Source: Calditrichota bacterium
GTDB lineage: Bacteria; CLD3
Assembly: GCA_008501735.1 (NCBI GenBank)
Contig: QQUF01000033.1
Coordinates: 111,940-175,939, forward strand
Length of the DNA stretch: 64,000 nt
Direction: 5' to 3'
A program made the translations under genes and the position numbers. Position 1 is the stretch's first letter. Each line of letters starts with the position of its first letter. The notes under the pieces are model-generated. The model made no database searches and had not been told where the DNA came from. It worked only from the letters and a program-made list of their open reading frames with translations. This document shows positions 53,101 to 61,139 of this stretch, one piece after another.

Positions 53101-53913
53101 ATGCCCAAAAAACTAAAAGAATTGCGAGACAAACTTCATTCAATAATTTTTGAAGCAGAAACAAAAACTGGTAAATTTTTTGATGTAGTTTTAATATTTT
53201 TCATTCTATTAAGTGTTATTGTTGTAATGCTTGATAGTATGGAAGAAGTACGAACTACTTACCAAAATGAACTTTACATTGCTGAATGGTTTTTCACAAT
53301 TATTTTTTCACTCGAATATATTTTGAGAGTTTTTGCACTTTCGAGACCTTTAGTTTACGCAAAAAGTTTTTTTGGGATAGTAGATTTGTTATCAATTCTG
53401 CCGACTTATTTAGGCTTTTTCCTTCCGGGAACACATTACTTAGTTACAATTCGGATTCTCAGAATTTTAAGAGTTTTCAGAGTTTTAAAACTTGTCCAAT
53501 ACGTCGGAGAATCAACAACTTTAATTAAAGCCTTGGTTGCAAGTAAACGAAAAATCATTGTTTTTCTTTTTGCTGTCTTAACATCAACAATAATTTTAGG
53601 TTCATTAATTTACATTGTGGAAGGTAAAGAAAATGGATTTACAAGTATTCCAAGGAGTATTTATTGGGCAATTGTAACTTTGACAACCGTTGGTTATGGA
53701 GACATTTCACCCCAAACTAACTTTGGACAATTTATAGCTTCAATTGCAATGATTATGGGTTATGGAATTATCGCTGTTCCAACAGGAATTGTAACAGTTG
53801 AAATGTCAAAAGCAATGAAAGCAACAAATACTCAAAATTGCATAAATTGTGGTTTCGATGAACACGATAATGATGCAAAGTTTTGTAAAATTTGTGGGAA
53901 AAGTTTATTCTAA
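53101..53913 (+). CDS. Voltage-gated potassium channel-like protein with C-terminal zinc ribbon
   Basis: 270 aa with six membrane segments. The S4 helix has basic residues every third position (Arg118, 121, 124, 127, Lys130). The selectivity filter is T-T-V-G-Y-G-D (195-201) in the pore loop, and S6 follows with the I-A-V-P-T-G hinge. The cytoplasmic tail ends in a small zinc ribbon (Cys247-I-N-Cys250 and Cys262-K-I-Cys265), which may control or assemble the tetramer. The gene begins with no gap after the EEP nuclease gene, an unusual place for a channel, and precedes a beta-helix gene by 67 bp. Confidence 0.92.
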   Translation: MPKKLKELRDKLHSIIFEAETKTGKFFDVVLIFFILLSVIVVMLDSMEEVRTTYQNELYIAEWFFTIIFSLEYILRVFALSRPLVYAKSFFGIVDLLSILPTYLGFFLPGTHYLVTIRILRILRVFRVLKLVQYVGESTTLIKALVASKRKIIVFLFAVLTSTIILGSLIYIVEGKENGFTSIPRSIYWAIVTLTTVGYGDISPQTNFGQFIASIAMIMGYGIIAVPTGIVTVEMSKAMKATNTQNCINCGFDEHDNDAKFCKICGKSLF

Positions 53914-53980
53914 ATTCCAATGGTCTTTCAACAAATATTTCTTTAAATTGAAAAATTATTTTAACAAAAGGATTTTCAAA

Positions 53981-55054
53981 ATGAAATTAATAATTACTTC
54001 ATTCACTTTATTTCTAGCTATTTGTTTACAGACAGTAGAAGCAGCAAAAATCTTAGTTGACCAAACTTCTTCACAGTACACAACATTAACCCAAGCAATT
54101 TCAGCAGCAACTTCAGGTGATACAATTATTGTCTATCCTGGAACTTATAGTGGCTTTACAACATCAGTTTCAAAAAATTTAACCATAATCGGGACAAACC
54201 CACTTGGAAATGATGGAAATATTGGTTCTGCTGGAAGTACAATTTTTTCTTCAGGGATTATTTATTCAAATTCAAATAATTATTTTCGTTTTATGAATTG
54301 TTATGTACAGGGAAGTATTGATGTTACTGCAAATACTGGTAGCGTCAATTACAACATTGTTCAAAACGGAGAAGTTGAAATAAATAACGCACAGACTTTT
54401 GAAGTTCTCAATAATTTTGTTGACAATAGTAGTGGTGTTGACGCAATTGATGTTAACAACTCAAGTAACGTTACAGTCGCTGGGAATATCATTAAAACGA
54501 CTTCTTCTTCAAGTAGTGGTGAAGGAATCGCTATAACAGGTGATAATAATTTAGTTACTAATAATGTTGTTTTTGGTTACTACTATGCAATTTTCTTTAC
54601 AAGTTCATCAAATTCTATTGTTATTAATAATATTATTTATGATGCTTACCAATATGCAATTTACTGTAGTGTTTCTTCACAAACGAATGTTATTGCAAAT
54701 AATTGTCAATATTCAAGCCCTAGTGGATTTGTAATTTCACCTGCAACACAAGACGGTGGTGGAAATCTTAATAATGTTGACCCAAACTTTACAACTTTGA
54801 ATACTACTTTTCAATTTGGAAGCTCGAATTTGACTTTGTTGCCTGGTTCTCCTTGCATTGATTCAGGAAACGCACTTTTAACAGACATTGATGGAAGTGC
54901 AAGTGATATGGGAGTTTATGGAGGGATTTCTCCATTTAATTCAGAGTTTATAAAATTTCTGCCAGAAATCGTTGCCCTTGGAGTGACGCCTGTAATTGTT
55001 GCTCCCGGAGGAAATGTTACAGTTTCAGGTTCTGCAAAAACAATCGGTCAATAA
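53981..55054 (+). CDS. Secreted right-handed parallel beta-helix protein
   Basis: 357 aa from the ATG at 53981 (AAAAGGA upstream); a longer frame to 53849 lies inside the channel gene and is rejected. A signal peptide (about 1-21) is followed by Y-T-T-L-T-Q-A-I-S-A-A-T-S-G-D-T-I-I-V-Y-P-G-T-Y, the start of a DUF1565/pectate-lyase-like helix, with repeated N-N-x-V/I turns through about residue 260. The tail contains D-S-G-N-A-L-L-T-D-I-D-G-S, common at the end of such helices. It may bind or cut polysaccharide, but no catalytic residues can be named. No T9SS sorting domain is seen. It is followed 15 bp downstream by the repeat protein gene. Confidence 0.85.
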   Translation: MKLIITSFTLFLAICLQTVEAAKILVDQTSSQYTTLTQAISAATSGDTIIVYPGTYSGFTTSVSKNLTIIGTNPLGNDGNIGSAGSTIFSSGIIYSNSNNYFRFMNCYVQGSIDVTANTGSVNYNIVQNGEVEINNAQTFEVLNNFVDNSSGVDAIDVNNSSNVTVAGNIIKTTSSSSSGEGIAITGDNNLVTNNVVFGYYYAIFFTSSSNSIVINNIIYDAYQYAIYCSVSSQTNVIANNCQYSSPSGFVISPATQDGGGNLNNVDPNFTTLNTTFQFGSSNLTLLPGSPCIDSGNALLTDIDGSASDMGVYGGISPFNSEFIKFLPEIVALGVTPVIVAPGGNVTVSGSAKTIGQ

Positions 55055-55069
55055 AAGAAAAAATTCAAT

Positions 55070-57502
55070 TTGAAATTATTCAAAATTAAAATTTTTCTAC
55101 TTTTACTCTGCTCTTTCCCAATTCCAAAAGGCATTTTTGCACAAACAAGTTTAGCAGGAACAAATCTAGTTACTGGTGAATATTTTTGGGACAACGACCC
55201 GAACTTTGGAAACGGAACAACTTTTACTTTTACTCAAGACGATTCTATTGACTTCTCGGAAATTGTTAGTACAACAGGACTCACTAAAGGTGTTCACAAA
55301 CTTTATTTTAGATTTAAAGATTCAGCTAATTTATGGACGCAAAAACAACACGTTCTCGTGAATGTGAATGAAGCTTCAAACCAACCTGAATTTGCAGGTG
55401 CAAACTTAGTTACTGGAGAATATTTTTGGGGCAACGACCCAAATTTTGGAAACGGAAATCCTTTTACTTTTACTCAAGGCGATTCGATAAATTTCTCGGA
55501 AATTGTAAGTACAGCAGGACTTACAAAAGGTGTTCACAAACTTTATTTTAGATTTAAAGATTCAGCTAATTTGTGGACTTCAAAACAGCACGTTTTAGTG
55601 AATGTGAATGAAGCTTCAAACCAACCTGAATTTGCAGGTGCAAACTTAGTTACTGGAGAATATTTTTGGGGCAACGACCCAAATTTTGGAAACGGAAATC
55701 CTTTTACTTTTACTCAAGGCGATTCGATAAATTTCTCGGAAATTGTAAGTACAGCAGGACTTACAAAAGGTGTTCACAAACTTTATTTTAGATTTAAAGA
55801 TTCGGCTAACTTGTGGACTGACAAACAACACGTTTTAGTGAATGTGAATGAAGTTTCAAACCAACCTGAATTTGCAGGTACAAACTTAGTTACTGGAGAA
55901 TATTTTTGGGACAACGACCCAAGTTTTGGAAACGGAAATCCTTTTACTTTTACTCAAGGCGATTCAATTGATTTTTCAGAAATTGTAAGTACATCAGGAC
56001 TCACTAAAGGTGTTCACAAACTTTATTTTAGATTTAAAGATTCAGCTAATTTATGGACGCAAAAACAACACGTTCTCGTGAATGTGAATGAAGTTTCCAA
56101 CTTACCCGAATTTGCAGGAACAAACTTAGTTTCTGGTGAATACTTTTGGGACGATGACCCAAGTTTTGGAAACGGAACAGCTTTTACTTTTACTCAAGGC
56201 GATTCGATAAATTTCTCGGAAATTGTTAGTACAACAGGACTCACTAAAGGTGTTCACAAACTTTATTTTAGATTTAAAGATTCAGCTAATTTGTGGACTT
56301 CGAAACAACACGTTTTAGTTAATGTGAATGAAGCTTCAAACCAACCTGAATTTGCAGGTGCAAACTTAGTTACTGGAGAATATTTTTGGGACAACGACCC
56401 AAGTTTTGGAAACGGAAATCCTTTTACTTTTACTCAAGGTGATTCAATTGATTTTTCAGAAATTGTTAGCACAACAGGACTCACTAAAGGTGTTCACAAA
56501 CTTTATTTTAGATTTAAAGATTCAGCTAACTTGTGGACTACAAAACAACACGTTTTAGTGAATGTAAATGAAGTTTCCAACTTACCCGAATTTGCAGGAA
56601 CAAACTTAATTTCTGGTGAATACTTTTGGGACGATGACCCAAGTTTTGGAAACGGAAATCCTTTTACTTTTACTCAAGGTGATTCAATTGATTTTTCAGA
56701 AATTGTTAGCACAACAGGACTCACTAAAGGTGTTCACAAACTTTATTTTAGATTTAAAGATTCAGCTAACTTGTGGACTACAAAACAACACGTTTTAGTG
56801 AATGTAAATGAAGTTTCCAACTTACCCGAATTTGCAGGAACAAACTTAATTTCTGGTGAATACTTTTGGGACGATGACCCAAGTTTTGGAAACGGAACAG
56901 CTTTTACTTTTACTCAAGGCGATTCAATTGATTTCTCGGAAATTGTTAGTACAACAGGACTCACTAAAGGTGTTCACAAACTTTATTTTAGGTTTAAAGA
57001 TTCAGCTAACTTGTGGACGGGTAAGCAATTTGTTTTGGTTAGTGTTCAAGATGGAAGTCTCGGAGATTTGCCATTTTTCATAACTGATGTGGAGTATTTT
57101 TGGGACAACAACGACCCGGGAGAAGGAAATGCAAATTTAATCGGAAATTCAGAAAACTTTTCGGCTGTGCTTTCAACAACAGGTTTGACAGTTGACCTTC
57201 ACACTATAAATGTTCGAGCAAAAAATAATCTTAACATTTGGAGCGACCCAAAATCATTTTTGATTGGAGTTGGTTCAATGGCACTTTTTATTGATGTTGT
57301 AAATGATGACGTTCAGCTTTCTTGGTTAGAAGACCCAAGTGCTTTGGCTTATGAAATTTACAGAAGTACAAGTCCGACTAACTTACAAGACTTAACTCAA
57401 CTCTCTCCTTACACAACTGTTACTCTCACAAATTTCACAGATTTAAATGCCGCTTCTTCGGGAATGACAAACTATTTTTATAAAATTAAAGCAATTCCTT
57501 AA
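55070..57502 (+). CDS. Secreted protein of eight near-identical 80-residue repeats
   Basis: 810 aa from TTG at 55070 with a signal peptide (I-F-L-L-L-L-C-S, ending I-F-A-Q). Residues 29-668 are eight 80-residue repeats, each with G-E-Y-F-W-(D/G)-(N/D)-D-P-x-F-G-N-G and G-L-T-K-G-V-H-K-L-Y-F-R-F-K-D-S. A ninth, divergent unit (about 670-745) and a fibronectin-like C-terminal segment (about 740-810) follow. The repeats resemble the E-Y-F-x-D-x-D-P-G-x-G-x-G type found in many Bacteroidota surface proteins, of unknown role. No T9SS sorting domain is present. The gene is in the same orientation as the beta-helix gene, 15 bp away. Confidence 0.85.
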   Translation: MKLFKIKIFLLLLCSFPIPKGIFAQTSLAGTNLVTGEYFWDNDPNFGNGTTFTFTQDDSIDFSEIVSTTGLTKGVHKLYFRFKDSANLWTQKQHVLVNVNEASNQPEFAGANLVTGEYFWGNDPNFGNGNPFTFTQGDSINFSEIVSTAGLTKGVHKLYFRFKDSANLWTSKQHVLVNVNEASNQPEFAGANLVTGEYFWGNDPNFGNGNPFTFTQGDSINFSEIVSTAGLTKGVHKLYFRFKDSANLWTDKQHVLVNVNEVSNQPEFAGTNLVTGEYFWDNDPSFGNGNPFTFTQGDSIDFSEIVSTSGLTKGVHKLYFRFKDSANLWTQKQHVLVNVNEVSNLPEFAGTNLVSGEYFWDDDPSFGNGTAFTFTQGDSINFSEIVSTTGLTKGVHKLYFRFKDSANLWTSKQHVLVNVNEASNQPEFAGANLVTGEYFWDNDPSFGNGNPFTFTQGDSIDFSEIVSTTGLTKGVHKLYFRFKDSANLWTTKQHVLVNVNEVSNLPEFAGTNLISGEYFWDDDPSFGNGNPFTFTQGDSIDFSEIVSTTGLTKGVHKLYFRFKDSANLWTTKQHVLVNVNEVSNLPEFAGTNLISGEYFWDDDPSFGNGTAFTFTQGDSIDFSEIVSTTGLTKGVHKLYFRFKDSANLWTGKQFVLVSVQDGSLGDLPFFITDVEYFWDNNDPGEGNANLIGNSENFSAVLSTTGLTVDLHTINVRAKNNLNIWSDPKSFLIGVGSMALFIDVVNDDVQLSWLEDPSALAYEIYRSTSPTNLQDLTQLSPYTTVTLTNFTDLNAASSGMTNYFYKIKAIP
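55154..57073 (+). repeat. Eight tandem 240-bp repeats within a coding sequence
   Basis: The period is exactly 240 bp across all eight copies with no insertions or deletions. 56396-56656 is identical to 56636-56896 over 261 bp, and copies 2 and 3 are identical over about 170 bp (from 55381 to about 55563 against 55621 to 55803). The low divergence indicates recent unequal crossing-over; it also means an assembly could have collapsed or gained copies here. Confidence 0.95.
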
Positions 57503-57516
57503 AGTTGAAAAAGTAA

Positions 57517-57547
57517 GCGTTACGACGGCTTGAAGCCGTTGCACCGC
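57517..57547. repeat. 31-nt REP-like palindrome between convergent genes
   Basis: GCG and CGACGGCTT pair with AAGCCGTTG and CGC around one base, with a 3x3 internal loop (one G-T pair). It has the same 31-nt length as the palindromes near the RAYT gene but a different sequence. It may also serve as a terminator structure for the convergent genes at 55070 and 57567. Confidence 0.5.
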
Positions 57548-57566
57548 AAAATTTTACTCGATAATT

Positions 57567-59093
57567 TTACTCATCTTTACAAACTTCTTTAAGTAAATCT
57601 TGAAACCACTTTTCATTTCTGACAAAATCCAAATCTGTGTCTTCTTTGAGGTGTTTACAATTTGGAAGCCTTCCTTTTTCTTTAGATTTCAACAACCATT
57701 TTTTAGAGTTTTCAGAGTCTTTTAATAAAGAGTAAAAACAAGCTAAATTATAACTTCCTATACCTTCTTTTATTTTTTCAGCTTGCAAACAAACATCAAC
57801 TGCTTGTTTTAATAATTCTATTTTTTCTTCACCTTCTTTCGTTTGTGCAAAAAATGAAAATGCATTTCCTAAATTGTTAAATGCTTCGTGGTAGTCTGGT
57901 TTGAGTTTAACAGATTCACGAAAAATCGATATTGATTCTTCAAATAATTTTGATTGTTCTGAACCTGACTTCGTTTGTGCAAAATCTCTAAGTGCTATTC
58001 CTAAATTATAAAATGCTTCGTGTTTGTCTGGTTTGATTTTAACTGATTCACGGTAACTCGATATTGATTCTTCAAATAATTTTGATTGTTCTGAACCTGA
58101 CTTCGTTTGTGCAAAAAATGAAAGTGCATTTCCTAAATTGTAAAATGCTTCGTGATAGTCTGGTTTGATTTTAACTGATTCACGGTAACTCGATATTGAT
58201 TCTTCTAATAATTTTGATTGTTCTGAACCTGATTTCGTTTCTGCAAATTTATAAAGTGCATTTCCTAAATTGTTAAATGCTTCGTGGTAGTCTCGTTTGA
58301 GTTTAACAGATTCACGGTAACTCGATATTGATTCTTCTAATAATTTTGATTGTTCTGAACCTGATTTCGTTTCTGCAAATTTATAAAGTGCTATTCCTAA
58401 GCGAAAATGATAAATTTCATTTTCAGGATTTAATCTTATTAAAGATTTCCAATAAGATACTGCATCTTCCCAGATTTTATTTGCTTCAGCTCTTAGGGCA
58501 AAAGCAAATAATTTTGACTCTGCATCAACTTCCTTGTTTGAAATTGCTTCTTCGACAACTTCTTTTTCTTTTTCTGTGAGTTGACTTTGTTCACTTTCAT
58601 TTGTTTTTGGTTCTTCAAGTTTAATTTTCTTTAACTCAGCTTCAATATTTTTTGCTTTAGATTTTGTGGCTTCAATTTCTTCTAAACTACCTTTAGCTCG
58701 AAAAACAGTTTCTTTAATCCCATCTAAATACTCTTTTGATTTTTTTAAATTTTGTTCACTTTCCTCTCTTATTTTTTTAGTAAAAATAAAAGGAAAGACC
58801 ACTCCACCAACTGCAATTAAAGCAATTAGAACTCCACAAATCGTTAGCCACCAATCAATTTTCTTCCACTGAGTTTCGATTAGTTTTTCTTGTGTCTTTT
58901 GATTTTGCAATTTTTGGCTTCTTAGCTCTTCTTGGATTATTTGGAATTGGTCTTTTTGGAGTTTTAGTTCTCCTTGTAACAATTCCAACTTTAAAGATTC
59001 TTGAGTAATTTTGGTCGAATCTTTTTGTGCAAAAGCGAAATTTACAAAGATGTAAAAAATGAGAAGAAAAGTTATTTTTATTACAGATTTCAT
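57567..59093 (-). CDS. Membrane protein with coiled coil and extended TPR array
   Basis: 508 aa. A signal peptide (1-22) precedes a coiled coil (about 32-75), a single membrane helix (83-104) and another coiled coil (about 105-160). The C-terminal part (about 195-445) is a TPR array whose units are 44 residues, longer than the usual 34, because each has an insert reading (E/Q)-T-K-S-G-S-E-Q-S-K-L. The units repeat at the DNA level every 132 bp (57829, 57961, 58093, 58225, 58357), so the array grew recently. It ends with a non-repeat cap (about 450-508). It may scaffold a periplasmic or cytoplasmic complex; no partner is apparent. Confidence 0.8.
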   Translation of the reverse strand: MKSVIKITFLLIFYIFVNFAFAQKDSTKITQESLKLELLQGELKLQKDQFQIIQEELRSQKLQNQKTQEKLIETQWKKIDWWLTICGVLIALIAVGGVVFPFIFTKKIREESEQNLKKSKEYLDGIKETVFRAKGSLEEIEATKSKAKNIEAELKKIKLEEPKTNESEQSQLTEKEKEVVEEAISNKEVDAESKLFAFALRAEANKIWEDAVSYWKSLIRLNPENEIYHFRLGIALYKFAETKSGSEQSKLLEESISSYRESVKLKRDYHEAFNNLGNALYKFAETKSGSEQSKLLEESISSYRESVKIKPDYHEAFYNLGNALSFFAQTKSGSEQSKLFEESISSYRESVKIKPDKHEAFYNLGIALRDFAQTKSGSEQSKLFEESISIFRESVKLKPDYHEAFNNLGNAFSFFAQTKEGEEKIELLKQAVDVCLQAEKIKEGIGSYNLACFYSLLKDSENSKKWLLKSKEKGRLPNCKHLKEDTDLDFVRNEKWFQDLLKEVCKDE

Positions 59094-59215
59094 TTTTATA
59101 TTTCCTTAATATCTCAATCAAGAAAAACTATTTTAGAATTTATTCAAAATAATTTCTCTAATTTTTACGTTAAGTAATTTCTTAGAATTTAATTTTACTT
59201 AAAAGAGTCAAAGAA

Positions 59216-60646
59216 ATGTCAGAACTTGCCCAAAAACTAAACGAAATCGCAGATTCAACTGGAATCACAAAAGTCAATTTGCTTAATGCGGTTGCTTATT
59301 CACTTCACACTTCTAAAGTAGAGAAAACTAAAGAATTTGCTTTAGAAGCATTGAAGCTTTCACTTGAACTTAATTATGGTTTAGGTATTGCCGAGAGTAA
59401 CAAAAATTTAGGAATTTACTTTATTGTTAGCGGTAACAATACTAAAGCTGAACACCACTCAAGAATCGCTTTAAAAGAGTATTCAAAAGTTAAAGACATT
59501 TCAGGAATTGCAAATATTTATAATATTTTGGGTGTTATTGAAAGAGATAAAGGAAATTTGAAAGAGTGTATAAATTTTTATTACAAGTCATTAGAGATTC
59601 GGGAAAAATTGGGTGATAAAAAAGCAATTGGACAAGTTTTAGATAATATTGGAAACTCTTACCACAGTTTGAATGATTTCCAAAAAGCATTGGAATATCA
59701 CCAAAAAGCAACTGATTTATTTGAAGAAATTAATTACAAAGATGGTCTTGGAGCGAGTTATAATAATATTGCAAACTGTTACGACAAGTTCAAAGACTCT
59801 GTAAATGCCATCAAATATTATTTTAAAGCTGTAAAAATTTTAGAAGATTTAGATAACAAACAATATTTGGCAAATGCACTTCAAAACATAGGAAATATTT
59901 ATCTGGAAAGTAAGGAATTTGATGATGCTTATGAAAATTACATTAAAGCTTTTAATCTTCGCAAAGAATTAAACGATAAGCAAGGAATGGGAATGTCTTG
60001 TATTGCATTATCAAATTATCAAAACAAATTAGGAAAAAAGAAAGAGGCAATTAAATTTTTATTAGAAGGCTTAGAATTATCTAAGGAAAACTTTGAAATT
60101 GTAATGAGTATCTTAGAAGAATTGGCAGAAATTTATGAACAAATCGGAGACTTAAAAAATTCTAATCATTACTTGAAAGAGTTCTTACAAATCCAAAAAG
60201 AATTTTTCAATAAAACTCGTGAAGAAAGAGTTTTAGAACTAAAATCAAAATATGAGTCCGAAAAGAAAGAAAAGGAAAATGAGATTTACCGACTTAAAAA
60301 TATTGAACTTGTAAGAATTAATGAACAATTAGACAAAGCCCTCAAAGAACTTCAAGAGGCTCAAGAGAAATTAGTCGAATCAGAAAAACTCAAGGTTTTT
60401 GTAGCCACAACTGTAACTGCAAATCACGAACTAAACCAGCCATTAGCAATTATTAAAGGAAATATTGATTTGATAAAAATGTTAAACAAAGATGAGAAAT
60501 TAGAAAAATTTATTCAAACGGCTTCAACTTCCATTTTTAGATGCAGTGAAATTTTGGACAAACTAAATAAAATCAAAAAGCCAAAATTCATAAACTATGC
60601 AGGTTCAGTAAAAATGGTTGATTTAAAAAGCGATTCTGAGGGATAA
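59216..60646 (+). CDS. TPR protein with histidine-kinase phosphoacceptor domain but no ATPase domain
   Basis: 476 aa. Residues about 5-330 are a TPR array with several copies of G-x-x-x-x-x-x-x-x-N-I-x-x-x-Y. A coiled coil (about 335-395) leads into an H-box with His404 in A-N-H-E-L-N-Q-P-L-A, as in the DHp domain of sensor kinases. The protein then ends (G-S-V-K-M-V-D-L-K-S-D-S-E-G) without the HATPase_c domain. It could be a phosphorelay intermediate phosphorylated by another kinase or a dead kinase acting as a scaffold. It has no signal peptide or membrane helix. The TPR protein at 57567 is divergently transcribed from the same gap. Confidence 0.83.
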   Translation: MSELAQKLNEIADSTGITKVNLLNAVAYSLHTSKVEKTKEFALEALKLSLELNYGLGIAESNKNLGIYFIVSGNNTKAEHHSRIALKEYSKVKDISGIANIYNILGVIERDKGNLKECINFYYKSLEIREKLGDKKAIGQVLDNIGNSYHSLNDFQKALEYHQKATDLFEEINYKDGLGASYNNIANCYDKFKDSVNAIKYYFKAVKILEDLDNKQYLANALQNIGNIYLESKEFDDAYENYIKAFNLRKELNDKQGMGMSCIALSNYQNKLGKKKEAIKFLLEGLELSKENFEIVMSILEELAEIYEQIGDLKNSNHYLKEFLQIQKEFFNKTREERVLELKSKYESEKKEKENEIYRLKNIELVRINEQLDKALKELQEAQEKLVESEKLKVFVATTVTANHELNQPLAIIKGNIDLIKMLNKDEKLEKFIQTASTSIFRCSEILDKLNKIKKPKFINYAGSVKMVDLKSDSEG

Positions 60647-60653
60647 TTTTTTC

Positions 60654-61139
60654 TCAAAAGAATTGTTGAAAAGAGTTACCGCTTCCCAATTTTCCAATTT
60701 CATTCATTAACTCATCAACATCTTCGACTTGCTTAATTTTCGGGTCAATTTCCCAACTTCCCAAAGAAAAAACCGGTTTTCCAAGTTGTAGTGCAAAAGC
60801 AATTTCAGAAAGTGTTCCAAATTTTCCGTCAATTGCTACAACAATTTGTGCAGTTCGGATAATTACGATATTTCTGCCAATTCCCATTCCTGTTGCAATT
60901 GGAATTTTAATGTAAGGATTTGCAGTTTTTACGTCTTCGCTTGGTAAGATTCCGATTGTTGTTCCGCCATTTTCAAAAGCTCCTTTGCTTGCAAATTCCA
61001 TAACTCCACCAAGTCCACCACAAACTAAAGTAAAATTAAATTCGGCTAATCTTTTCCCGACTTCGTAGGCAAGTTTTTCGGTTTCCTTACTACACTCTCC
61101 TCCACCAATTACAGCAACAATTTTTTGTTTTTCATTCAT
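60654..61139 (-). CDS. LOG/DprA-like Rossmann protein (TIGR00725-type)
   Basis: 161 aa. The Rossmann motif V-A-V-I-G-G-G-E at the N-terminus, then G-G-L-G-G-V-M-E, and the G-T-L-S-E-I motif are typical of the lysine-decarboxylase-like/LOG superfamily, short TIGR00725 branch. LOG proteins cut nucleoside monophosphates to free the base and ribose phosphate. In the short branch the activity is not established. The gene overlaps the start of the cytochrome-TPR gene by 8 bp, so it is translationally coupled with it, and its stop lies 7 bp from that of the TPR/DHp gene on the other strand. Confidence 0.85.
   Translation of the reverse strand: MNEKQKIVAVIGGGECSKETEKLAYEVGKRLAEFNFTLVCGGLGGVMEFASKGAFENGGTTIGILPSEDVKTANPYIKIPIATGMGIGRNIVIIRTAQIVVAIDGKFGTLSEIAFALQLGKPVFSLGSWEIDPKIKQVEDVDELMNEIGKLGSGNSFQQFF

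Noticed and set aside
53849-53980. Upstream extension of the beta-helix gene into the channel gene
   Set aside because: The ATG at 53981 has a ribosome-binding site and begins a signal peptide; the extension would place 44 residues from an overlapping frame before it.
55154-57073. CRISPR array or non-coding satellite
   Set aside because: The 240-bp period is a multiple of three, the frame is open throughout and there are no spacers; it is a coding repeat.
57829-58400. CRISPR-like 132-bp direct repeats
   Set aside because: The units encode extended TPR repeats in frame; there are no unique spacers.
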